Shown: piece by piece, positions 17,335 to 24,704 of the stretch
Numbering within the stretch: the stretch's first letter is position 1
Layout: every line of letters starts with the position of its first letter
Source: Bradyrhizobium sp. 200
GTDB taxonomy: Bacteria; Pseudomonadota; Alphaproteobacteria; Rhizobiales; Xanthobacteraceae
Assembly (NCBI RefSeq): GCF_023100945.1
Contig: NZ_CP064689.1
Span: 1,408,001-1,472,000, forward strand
Reading direction: 5' to 3'
Length of the DNA stretch: 64,000 nt
Translations under genes and position numbers: made by a program
Notes under the pieces: generated by a model
The model's database searches: none
What the model was told of the DNA's origin: nothing
What the model saw: only the letters and a program-made list of their open reading frames with translations

Positions 17335-18530
17335 CGCCGGAGATGATCGCCGATTCCATCGTCAATTTGTGCGGCGCGATTGGCCTTGGCGTCGCCATGG
17401 CCACGCTCTACCGGCGCGATCCCCGAAGCCCGCTGACCCGGCGCCTGCTGGTCGCGCTCGGCATCATCGCGTTGCTGTTCCTGGTGCGCGGCACAGCGTG
17501 GTGGAGCGGCAGCGGCGTGCTCGACAATTTGTCGATGATCCCGGCTGCGCTGATCCCGCTCGGCGCCTTGATCGTCACCGAAGGGATTCTGCGGCGTCAT
17601 GCTCCCCGCCCGGCCAAGATCGTCATTCTGACCGGCGGCATCGCGCTCGGTCTCGCCGGCGCTGTCGGATCGGAGCGCTTTGTGGCGCCCTTTGCCATCC
17701 TGCTCGCCTTGTTCCAGCTCGGCGGCTTTGCCATCTGCGCCTGGCTGCTGGCGACACGCGACCGGACCACGCTGATGGCGTCCGAAAATCGCAGCATCGG
17801 TCGCCTCGCCGTTGGCGCCGTCCTCGTCATTCCCTTTATCGTCACCGATTTCAGGGTGCTGATGCCGGACATCCCGGTCAGGCTCGGGGCACTGGGAGCA
17901 TTGCTCGTCGTCACCGCGATCCTGATCGCGGAACGCGGCGCGGAGACGCAGCGTCAGGCGCTTCTGATGACGGCGTTGCGGCTGTCGAGTTCGGCGCTTC
18001 TCGGCATTGCCGCGGCGTTTGTCGCGCCGGATGTCGATGCAGCACAGGTCATGCGGTTTTGCGCCATCGCGATCGCGGGCGTTCTCACCATCGGCTTGAT
18101 GGTGGACGCGCTGCGTGCGCACTTCGAATCGCAGGTCCCCGGCGTTCTCAATTCCGTCGCGGCGTCGCCGGCCAGGACGCGCGACGCGCTGATCGCGGAA
18201 CTCGCGCGTCATCCGATCTTCGAGAGCGCCCGGCGCTATCGGGAGAACGAACTGCTGGCGTATGATCCGCGGCTGCTGCGCGATTTCCTGTCGCGCGTGC
18301 GGGTGCTGCGCCGGCCTGACGCGCCGTGGGGCCTTTCATTGTCCGATCCGGCCGTCGAGCGCGTGATGTCGCTGCTGGCCGCCAACAGCGCGACGCATCT
18401 CATCGTCCTGTCGCACGATCCGATCGACGTCATCGCGCTTGCGGTTCCCGTGATTTCGGCCGATCCGGCCACGGAAACGGCGCTGGCCCTGGTGCGGCGC
18501 CTGCTGGCGCTGACGCCGGAGACCATCTGA
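17331..18530 (+). CDS. Polytopic membrane protein with cytoplasmic C-terminal domain, unknown function
   Basis: 399 residues. About eight hydrophobic helices fill residues 8-265, laid out much like a 7TM sensor or transporter module; the last 130 residues are soluble (RDALIAELARHPIFESARRY onward). No kinase, cyclase or GGDEF motif is present. Translation is coupled to the GNAT-like gene by a 4-bp ATGA overlap. The pair has no recognisable name and is a good candidate for an undescribed two-component membrane acylation or sensing unit. Confidence 0.7.
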   Translation: MTPEMIADSIVNLCGAIGLGVAMATLYRRDPRSPLTRRLLVALGIIALLFLVRGTAWWSGSGVLDNLSMIPAALIPLGALIVTEGILRRHAPRPAKIVILTGGIALGLAGAVGSERFVAPFAILLALFQLGGFAICAWLLATRDRTTLMASENRSIGRLAVGAVLVIPFIVTDFRVLMPDIPVRLGALGALLVVTAILIAERGAETQRQALLMTALRLSSSALLGIAAAFVAPDVDAAQVMRFCAIAIAGVLTIGLMVDALRAHFESQVPGVLNSVAASPARTRDALIAELARHPIFESARRYRENELLAYDPRLLRDFLSRVRVLRRPDAPWGLSLSDPAVERVMSLLAANSATHLIVLSHDPIDVIALAVPVISADPATETALALVRRLLALTPETI

Positions 18531-18622
18531 CATTTCGTCATGCAAATTTTTTCGCCCGACTTACGAAATGCATCCTGACTGTGATAAGACCGCCGCCGTA
18601 ACGGTTATGACAGGGCAGGCCG

Positions 18623-18829
18623 ATGTCAAAGCAAGCGATGCGCGAGGAGGCCGAACGCCTGATCCGCGAGACGATGGAAAAGAAGGCCCTCGTCGTCAAA
18701 CAGGGCAACACTCGGATCGAGGCCGTCTGCGGCAAATGCGGTGCGCCGAACCGCGTTCAGGCGGAAAAGGGCGCGACCCGCGTCAAATACGTCTGCAAGC
18801 AATGCGGCGACAAGCAGGTGACGCTGTAG
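18623..18829 (+). CDS. Small zinc-ribbon protein
   Basis: 68 residues. The N-terminal half is a charged helix; the C-terminal half is a zinc ribbon with CGKCGAPNR (C36, C39) and VCKQCGDKQ (C58, C61). Function unknown; such ribbons bind nucleic acid or protein. A family A repeat follows 40 bp after its stop. Confidence 0.75.
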   Translation: MSKQAMREEAERLIRETMEKKALVVKQGNTRIEAVCGKCGAPNRVQAEKGATRVKYVCKQCGDKQVTL

Positions 18830-18869
18830 GCGGTATACGATCGACCGCTTTCAACGCGTGACGTCTTTC

Positions 18870-19006
18870 CTTCTCCCCTTGTGGGAGAAGGTGGCGCGGA
18901 CGAAGTCCGTGCCGGATGAGGGGTCTCTATCCGCGGAGAGAACCCCTCACCCGTCTCAATCGCGCGTTCCGCGCGATTGATCCACCCTCTCCCACAAGGG
19001 GAGAGG
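18870..19006. repeat. Palindromic intergenic element, family A, copy 2
   Basis: Left arm 18870-18894 is identical to that of copy 1; right arm 18982-19006 has two changes. An inner arm pair (GGATGAGGGGT / ACCCCTCACCC) and an extra inverted repeat (CGCGCGTTCCGCGCG) are present. It separates two convergent genes. Confidence 0.88.
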
Positions 19007-19019
19007 GGCACCCGCCCAC

Positions 19020-19871
19020 TCATTCCCCCTTCACGTACCTAGCAAACGCCTCGGCATAATCCGGATGCCAGCGCGACAGCGCCGGGCGATTTTCCACGAT
19101 ATCGCCGGCAGCCCACAGCATGCGCCGTTCGTCGAGTTCTCTCGGCACGTCATTGTCCGGGCAGAGGATATAGAAATCGCCGGCCTCGATACGGGCGATC
19201 ATGAAGTCGACGGTCTGCTCGGCCGTCCAGGCGCCGGGCGGCTTCTCGGTGCGGCCGCGCGCGGTCAGCGCGGTGAAGACGTGACCGGGGATCATCAGAT
19301 GCGCGCTGATCCTGCAGCCAGGCATGTTCCGCAACTCGTGCTGCAGCGCCTCCGTCTGCGCCTTCACGCCGGCCTTCGAGACGTTGTAGGCGGGATTGCC
19401 GGGCGGCGTGGTGATGCCCTGCTTGGAGCCGGTGTTGATGATGAGACCGGGCCGTCCGCGTTCGATCATGTGGGGGGCAAACGCCTGCGTGCCGTGAATC
19501 ACGCCCCACAAATTGACCGCGAGAATGCGCTGCCAGTTCTCCAGCGGGCCCAAACTGTTGCTGTCGGGGCCGATGCCGGCATTGTTCATCAGGACATCGG
19601 TGCCGCCGAACCGCTTCTGCACCGCGGTCTCCAGTCCCGCGAGGTCGTCGAAGCGGCTGACATCGATGGGCGCCGACATGATATCGGCGGCGCCGCCCTT
19701 CGCGACGGATGCCAGTTGGGCGGCCGCCTCGGCGAGCCGGTCGGCTCCGATATCGGCGATGCAGACCTTCATGCCGATGGCGGCGAAACGTGTGGCGGCG
19801 GCGAGGCCGATGCCGGACGCGCCGCCGGTGATCACGGCGACATTGTTCGGCGATAGGGCAGGATGGGGCAT
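19020..19871 (-). CDS. Short-chain dehydrogenase/reductase
   Basis: 283 residues. Rossmann motif TGGASGIG (15-22), NNAG, and catalytic S149, Y162, K166 (YNVSK) are all present, so it is an active classical SDR using NAD(P). AGGA precedes the ATG. The C-terminal tail of about 40 residues is a little longer than in minimal SDRs. It follows a ModE-type regulator on the same strand (72-bp gap). Substrate unknown. Confidence 0.9.
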   Translation of the reverse strand: MPHPALSPNNVAVITGGASGIGLAAATRFAAIGMKVCIADIGADRLAEAAAQLASVAKGGAADIMSAPIDVSRFDDLAGLETAVQKRFGGTDVLMNNAGIGPDSNSLGPLENWQRILAVNLWGVIHGTQAFAPHMIERGRPGLIINTGSKQGITTPPGNPAYNVSKAGVKAQTEALQHELRNMPGCRISAHLMIPGHVFTALTARGRTEKPPGAWTAEQTVDFMIARIEAGDFYILCPDNDVPRELDERRMLWAAGDIVENRPALSRWHPDYAEAFARYVKGE

Positions 19872-19943
19872 GTAAAGTTTCCTGGACTGCTTGGGGGAGG
19901 GCGACCTCAGCGCGTCCAGTTATCGCATACTTTGCGCTTGTTA

Positions 19944-20339
19944 TCAGCCCGCGCGTTTCTTCGCCCGGCCGATATCCGATCGCAAGGCCTGCAATTCCCT
20001 GCGCGCGGCGGCTGCGGCGGTGCGCTCGATCTTGCGGTAGCGCGCGACCAGCGAGAGGCCAAATGGCGTCAGCACAGCGCCGCCGCCGTTCTTGCCGCCG
20101 GTCTGCCGTTCCACCGCGGCCTGCCGGCAGATGCGGTTGATCTCGTCGACCAGATCCCATGCCCGCTTGTAGGACATTTCCATGGCGCGGCCGGCGGCCG
20201 AAATCGAACCGCTTCGATGGATCGTTTCGAGCAGCTCGATCTTGCCGGGACCGATACGCCCCCTCGCGTCGATATCGATGCGGACGCTGAGCGAAGGGAG
20301 CGACTTGCCGTTCGGTTTTTGCATGGAAGATGTGCTCAC
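19944..20339 (-). CDS. ModE-type winged-helix regulator without a molybdate domain
   Basis: 131 residues. The sequence GPGKIELLETIHRSGSISAAGRAMEMSYKRAWDLV is split here only by position: helix-turn-helix at about 34-62, typical of the LysR-like N-terminal domain of ModE. It ends after the wing and a helix; the C-terminal molybdate-binding (MOP/TOBE) domains of full ModE are absent. It is divergent from an old-yellow-enzyme gene (92-bp gap) and just upstream of an SDR gene, its likely targets. No molybdate transport gene is nearby. Confidence 0.82.
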   Translation of the reverse strand: MSTSSMQKPNGKSLPSLSVRIDIDARGRIGPGKIELLETIHRSGSISAAGRAMEMSYKRAWDLVDEINRICRQAAVERQTGGKNGGGAVLTPFGLSLVARYRKIERTAAAAARRELQALRSDIGRAKKRAG

Positions 20340-20431
20340 TCGCTTCGAGACTACACGTTGCGTCCCAAATCTTTTACGAACAAGCTGAAGCGGTTACATA
20401 TCCGTATCAACACGGGGTTCTGGGAATAGAC

Positions 20432-21556
20432 ATGAATTATCCATCGTTGTTTTCGCCGCTCAAGGTCGGTCCCTATCAGCTCAAGCATCGTCTCGCGATG
20501 GCGCCGTTGACGCGGATGCGCGCGGCCAAGCCCTCGCTCGCGCCGCGGCCGCTGAACGCCGAGTATTACGCGCAGCGCGCGACGCCGGGCGGGTTGCTGA
20601 TCGCCGAAGCCTCGCCGGTGACGGAAACGGGCTTCGGCAGCCCCGGCGTACCCGGCATCTATACCGAGCAGCAGATCGCGGGCTGGCGCGAAGTGGTCGA
20701 TGCCGTTCACGCCAGGGGCGGCGTGATCTTCCTGCAGCTATGGCATGTCGGCCGCGTCTCGCACTCCTCGTTCCAGCCGGGCGGCGTGTTGCCGGTCGCG
20801 CCATCGGCGGTGCCGATTGCGGACCTGAAGACCGGGACCGCCGACGGCAAGGCTGTCCTCTACGAGACGCCGCGGGCGCTGGAGATCTCGGAGATATCAG
20901 GCGTGGTCGATGCCTACCGGCAGGCGGCGAAGAATGCGCTTGCGGCCGGCTTCGACGGCGTCGAGGTGCACGGCGCCAACGGCTATCTGATCGAGCAGTT
21001 CCTGCAGTCGCACACCAATTTGCGCACCGACCAGTATGGCGGCTCGATTCCGAACCGCGTGCGCTTCCTGATGGAAGTGACGCAGGCCGTGGTGGAAGTC
21101 TGGGGCGCGGATCGTGTTGGCGTGCGGCTCTCGCCCTATGGTGTAGCCAATGGCAGTGGCGAGCCGGACCCGATGCCGCTCTACACATATGCGGTCGAAC
21201 AGCTCAACCCGCTTGGCCTCGCCTATCTGCATTTCATCGAGCCGCGCTCCTCCGGCGCCGGCCGCGCCGAGGTCAACCATCAGAACGTGCCGTCGGCGAT
21301 GGTGCTGTTCCGCCCGATCTGGAAAGGCGTACTGATTACTGCCGGCGGCTTCACCGGCGAGGCCGCGGATGCGGCGATCCGCGATGGCCATGCCGACGCG
21401 GTCGCGTTCGGCCGCATCTTCATTTCCAATCCGGACCTGCCGCGCCGCCTGCAACGCGGCTTCCCGCTGACACCCTACAACCGCGCGACCTTCTATGGCG
21501 GCGACGTGGCCGGCTACACGGATTATCCGGAGCATAACGAGCTGGAGCAGGCGTGA
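20432..21556 (+). CDS. Old yellow enzyme family NADH:flavin oxidoreductase (alkene reductase)
   Basis: 374 residues from ATG 20432. FMN-dependent TIM barrel reducing activated C=C bonds with NAD(P)H. Visible motifs are MAPLTRMRA near the N-terminus, the substrate pair in VEVHGANGYLIEQF (H-x-x-N), the YGGS loop and the C-terminal phosphate site AFGRIFISNPDL. Close to the NemA/xenobiotic reductase branch. Divergent from the ModE-type regulator, which may control it. Confidence 0.92.
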   Translation: MNYPSLFSPLKVGPYQLKHRLAMAPLTRMRAAKPSLAPRPLNAEYYAQRATPGGLLIAEASPVTETGFGSPGVPGIYTEQQIAGWREVVDAVHARGGVIFLQLWHVGRVSHSSFQPGGVLPVAPSAVPIADLKTGTADGKAVLYETPRALEISEISGVVDAYRQAAKNALAAGFDGVEVHGANGYLIEQFLQSHTNLRTDQYGGSIPNRVRFLMEVTQAVVEVWGADRVGVRLSPYGVANGSGEPDPMPLYTYAVEQLNPLGLAYLHFIEPRSSGAGRAEVNHQNVPSAMVLFRPIWKGVLITAGGFTGEAADAAIRDGHADAVAFGRIFISNPDLPRRLQRGFPLTPYNRATFYGGDVAGYTDYPEHNELEQA

Positions 21557-21588
21557 CCGCTTCGTAGCCCGGATGGAGCGAAGGCTAC

Positions 21589-21674
21589 CGTCATTGCGAG
21601 CGAAGCGAAGCAATCCATTCTATCCTTGCGCTGCGGCATGGATTGCTTCGTCGCTTTCGCTCCTCGCAATGACG
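21589..21674. repeat. Palindromic intergenic element, family B, copy 1
   Basis: Inverted arms CGTCATTGCGAG...GAAGCAATCCAT and ATGGATTGCTTC...CTCGCAATGACG. Further copies are at 26385-26467 and 37940-38023. Confidence 0.9.
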
Positions 21675-21696
21675 GAAACTAGGACGGTGCCTGAAG

Positions 21697-22212
21697 ATGT
21701 TTCCTGAACCGGAAGAATCGGAAAAGAAAAAGACCAAAGCCGTCGCGCTCGGCAAGCCTGCTGCCGGCCGATGCCTGTGCGGCAAGGTCGCCTTCGAGAT
21801 CGACGTGCCGGCGCGCTGGGCCTGGCACGATCACTCGCCGTCGAGCCGCCGCGCGCATGGCGCGGCCTATGCAACCTATGTCGGAAGCTGGCGCAAACGC
21901 TTCCGCATTACCAAGGGCAAGGCCAATCTCACACGGTACGAAGACGAGGTCACCAAGACGGTACGCAGTTTTTGCTCCAATTGCGGCACGCCTGTCGTCT
22001 ATGAGCGTCCGCGCTCGCCGCACATGGTCAACATCCCCCGCGCGCTGTTCTCCGGCCGCACCGGCCGCCAGCCGCTCTATCACATCGCGATCGAGGAATT
22101 GCAGGAGTGGGCCTATACCGGTGAACCGCTGGTGCCGCTGAAGGGATATCCCGGTGTGGTCTGGCAGCGCTCGAAAAAGAAGAAGCGCGCGGATCGTGAA
22201 GGGATGGTCTAG
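21697..22212 (+). CDS. GFA (glutathione-dependent formaldehyde-activating / CENP-V) family protein
   Basis: 171 residues. Zinc ligands of the GFA fold are seen as RCLCGKVAFE (C26, C28) and SFCSNCGTPV (C93, C96). The usual middle pair (CHC-x2-C) is replaced by WHDHSPSSRRAHG, so histidines 44 and 46 may serve instead or only one zinc is bound. The N-terminus is Lys-rich. The stop codon overlaps an apparent transposase remnant on the other strand. Substrate unknown; the family name does not prove a formaldehyde role. Confidence 0.82.
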   Translation: MFPEPEESEKKKTKAVALGKPAAGRCLCGKVAFEIDVPARWAWHDHSPSSRRAHGAAYATYVGSWRKRFRITKGKANLTRYEDEVTKTVRSFCSNCGTPVVYERPRSPHMVNIPRALFSGRTGRQPLYHIAIEELQEWAYTGEPLVPLKGYPGVVWQRSKKKKRADREGMV

Positions 22213-22310
22213 AGCGTGGACCCACTACGCGCAGCCAGCCATAGCCGGATGGATGCGAGCTGGACGAAGGCGATAAGGGGCTTGAAACACGGCAAGACAG
22301 TTCGGCTCAA
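22209..22310 (-). pseudogene. Remnant of a transposase C-terminus (IS5-like)
   Basis: Reading leftward from about 22310, one frame gives TVLPCFKPLIAFVQLASIRL then WLAARSGSTL and a stop at 22209-22211. The IAFVQLASIRLWL stretch resembles the last helix of IS5-family transposases as I remember them. No inverted repeat or N-terminal part is visible. The match is from memory over about 20 residues, so it is tentative. Confidence 0.45.
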
Positions 22311-22477
22311 TGTGGCCCGCCAAGGAGCGGGTCGGACGCTATGCACCCGAAAGCGGACCTATTATGCTCACGCTGAGCTTTGTCGTTCTTGACCCGTTTC
22401 GGACATGAGCATAGCCGGACATCGGCCCACAATCCTGCTATATAACCATTCAATTTCCCCGAGCCTGGGGGTCGATC

Positions 22478-24265
22478 TTGAGCAGCGAGCACGTAGAGCG
22501 GCGACTGGCGGCTATTCTGGCGGCGGATGTCGCAGGCTCTTGTCGCTTGATAGGGATCGATGAAGAAGGCACGCTGGCGCAACTGAAAGCTCTTCGAAAG
22601 ACGCTTTTCGATCCCAAAATCGCTGAGCATCACGGGCGTGTCGTCAAGAATACAGGCGACGGCGCCCTCGTTGAGTTCGCCAGCGTGGTCGATGCGGTGC
22701 GATGTGCCGACGAAATCCAACGCGGCGTGGCAGAACAAAACACCGATGTGCCGCAGGACAAACGGATCGAATTTCGCATCGGCATTCACATCGGTGATAT
22801 TATCATCGCAGACGATGATATTTTTGGTGATGGGGTCAATATTGCAGTGCGTCTCGAAGGGATCGCAGAGCCGGGTGGGATTTGCATTTCCGACGATGCT
22901 CACCGGCAGGTTCGTGGCAAGGTTGAAAGCACCTTAGAGGATATGGGCGCTCAAACGCTCAAGAATATCGCCGAACCGATGCGGGTCTGGCGTATTCAGA
23001 AAAACAGCGTCTCCTCTTTAGTAATCCCGGCATATCCATTCAGCGGTCACGCTGCACTCCCTCTACCTGACGGCCCGTCGATAGCGATACTGCCGTTCCA
23101 GAATATGAGCGGTGATCCCGATCAGGATTACTTCGCTGATGGCATGGTGGACGAAATCACCACAGCGTTGTCGCGGTTCAAATCTCTATTCGTGATCGCG
23201 CGCAATTCGAGTTTTACTTACAAGGGCAAAGCCGTCGATATCAAGCAGGTCGGGCGCGAACTCGGCGTCAGCTATGTGCTTGAAGGCAGTGTACGTAAGG
23301 CAGCCGGAAAAGTCCGCATCATCGGCCAATTGATTGATGCCGCGACCGGGATGCACCTTTGGGCAGATCGGTTTGATGGAGGGCTCGGCGACATCTTCGA
23401 TCTTCAGGACCAGGTGACTGAGAGCGTCGTGGGGGCGATTGCCCCAGCGGTGATAGACGCCGAGATCGAGCGTGCCAAGCGCAAGCCGACCGAGAGTCTC
23501 GACGCCTACGCCCTATATTTGCGCGGTTTGGCCAGGCTTTATCAGTTTAACCGGGAAGCGAACGACGAGGCGTTGCGCCTGTTCTACAGTGCGATCGAGC
23601 GCGACCCAAATTATGCGTACGCCTACGGCCGTGCCGCCTCTTGCTATGCCGATGCCAAGGCCTTTGGCTGGATTTCAGGCACGGCAAACGAGGGTGCCGA
23701 AGTGACGAGGCTCGCTCAGCGGGCGGTTGAGTTGGGCAAAGATGATGCGATCGCGCTCGCCCTCAGCGGATGGGGGTTAGCATATGTTGCTCGCGATCTC
23801 GGAGTAGCCGCCGGTTTGATCGATCGCGCAATTATGCTCAATTCCAATTTGGCCGGGGCGTGGTATTGCGGTGGCTGGGTGAAAAACTGGCTGGGCGAGC
23901 CGGGAGCGGCAATCGGGCGCTTCGCTCGTGCCATGCGCCTGAACCCACTTGATCCGCGGATGGGATCTATGCGAATCGGGGCCGCTCATGCACATTTCTT
24001 CCTAGGCCGCTATGACGAAGCGGCATCGTTGGCGGCAATAGCATTGCAGGACAATCCGGACCTTCAACCTGGGTTACGTGTCGCTGCCGCAAGCAATGCA
24101 ATGGCCGGACGGCCGGAGCGAGCACATAAGCAGGTGGCTCGGCTGCGGCTACTGAATCCCACGCTGCGTGTTTCCAATCTCAAAGACGTGCTGGGACCTT
24201 ATCGACATCCCGAAGACCTCTCGCGATACGAAGAAGGATTGCGGCGAGCCGGGCTGCCCGAATGA
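22478..24265 (+). CDS. Class III adenylate/guanylate cyclase with TPR repeats, second copy
   Basis: 595 residues from a TTG start at 22478 (GGGGG 6 nt upstream; no ATG is available near). The cyclase domain keeps D17, D61, N121 and R125 at the same numbers as the paralogue at 710-2476, though AAR is changed to AVR and GYSRLM to GSCRLI. Middle domain SIAILPFQNMSGDPDQDYF and C-terminal TPR helices follow. Base composition is visibly less GC-rich than in neighbours, and the gene lies between a transposase remnant and an inverted repeat, suggesting transfer. Confidence 0.85.
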   Translation: MSSEHVERRLAAILAADVAGSCRLIGIDEEGTLAQLKALRKTLFDPKIAEHHGRVVKNTGDGALVEFASVVDAVRCADEIQRGVAEQNTDVPQDKRIEFRIGIHIGDIIIADDDIFGDGVNIAVRLEGIAEPGGICISDDAHRQVRGKVESTLEDMGAQTLKNIAEPMRVWRIQKNSVSSLVIPAYPFSGHAALPLPDGPSIAILPFQNMSGDPDQDYFADGMVDEITTALSRFKSLFVIARNSSFTYKGKAVDIKQVGRELGVSYVLEGSVRKAAGKVRIIGQLIDAATGMHLWADRFDGGLGDIFDLQDQVTESVVGAIAPAVIDAEIERAKRKPTESLDAYALYLRGLARLYQFNREANDEALRLFYSAIERDPNYAYAYGRAASCYADAKAFGWISGTANEGAEVTRLAQRAVELGKDDAIALALSGWGLAYVARDLGVAAGLIDRAIMLNSNLAGAWYCGGWVKNWLGEPGAAIGRFARAMRLNPLDPRMGSMRIGAAHAHFFLGRYDEAASLAAIALQDNPDLQPGLRVAAASNAMAGRPERAHKQVARLRLLNPTLRVSNLKDVLGPYRHPEDLSRYEEGLRRAGLPE

Positions 24266-24463
24266 TCATCGCATCAAGGTGTTCGCCCGTGGCGACGAGG
24301 TGGACGAATAAGATTGCCGCGGTGCATGAGTCCGTTCATGGCCCTTCTGCGACATCGGGCTATGTCCGCTATTCCGCCGCTGTTGAGGGTTGAGCGGACA
24401 TCAGTCAGTCGCTAAATGAGTACACGGCCTAAAGCGGGATGAGGCCGTGACGACGGACCATCT

Positions 24464-24595
24464 CGTGTCCCGGACGCAAGCGGTCTGAGTGCCGCGAGCC
24501 GGGGCCCGTTCTACTTTGCATGGGGTTGTTTTCACGATTTTTGTGTCTGGGCCTTGCGGCACACTGCTGCCGCGCTCCGCCGCGTCCGGGACACG
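24464..24595. repeat. Inverted repeat element, family F
   Basis: Perfect 14-bp arms CGTGTCCCGGACGC (24464-24477) and GCGTCCGGGACACG (24582-24595) enclose GC-rich sequence with GAGCCGGGGCCC. It lies in the 439-bp gap between the cyclase and ThDP enzyme genes; the rest of that gap (24266-24463) holds no supported gene, only a short pair TATGTCCGC / GCGGACATC at about 24361-24401. Confidence 0.7.
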
Positions 24596-24704
24596 GAAAA
24601 CGCATGTGCAGAGCAGCCATGACCGCGCTCCATTGCTTACACGCGCCAAGTTTGGTCATCTGCTTCCACCCCGCACGTTTTCGAAGCGGCGGGCGGGAGG
24701 AACT

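Noticed and set aside
17262..18212. Minus-strand frame of 316 codons, rich in Arg, Gln and Asp
   Set aside because: Shadow of the membrane protein gene; composition is typical of antisense frames in GC-rich DNA.
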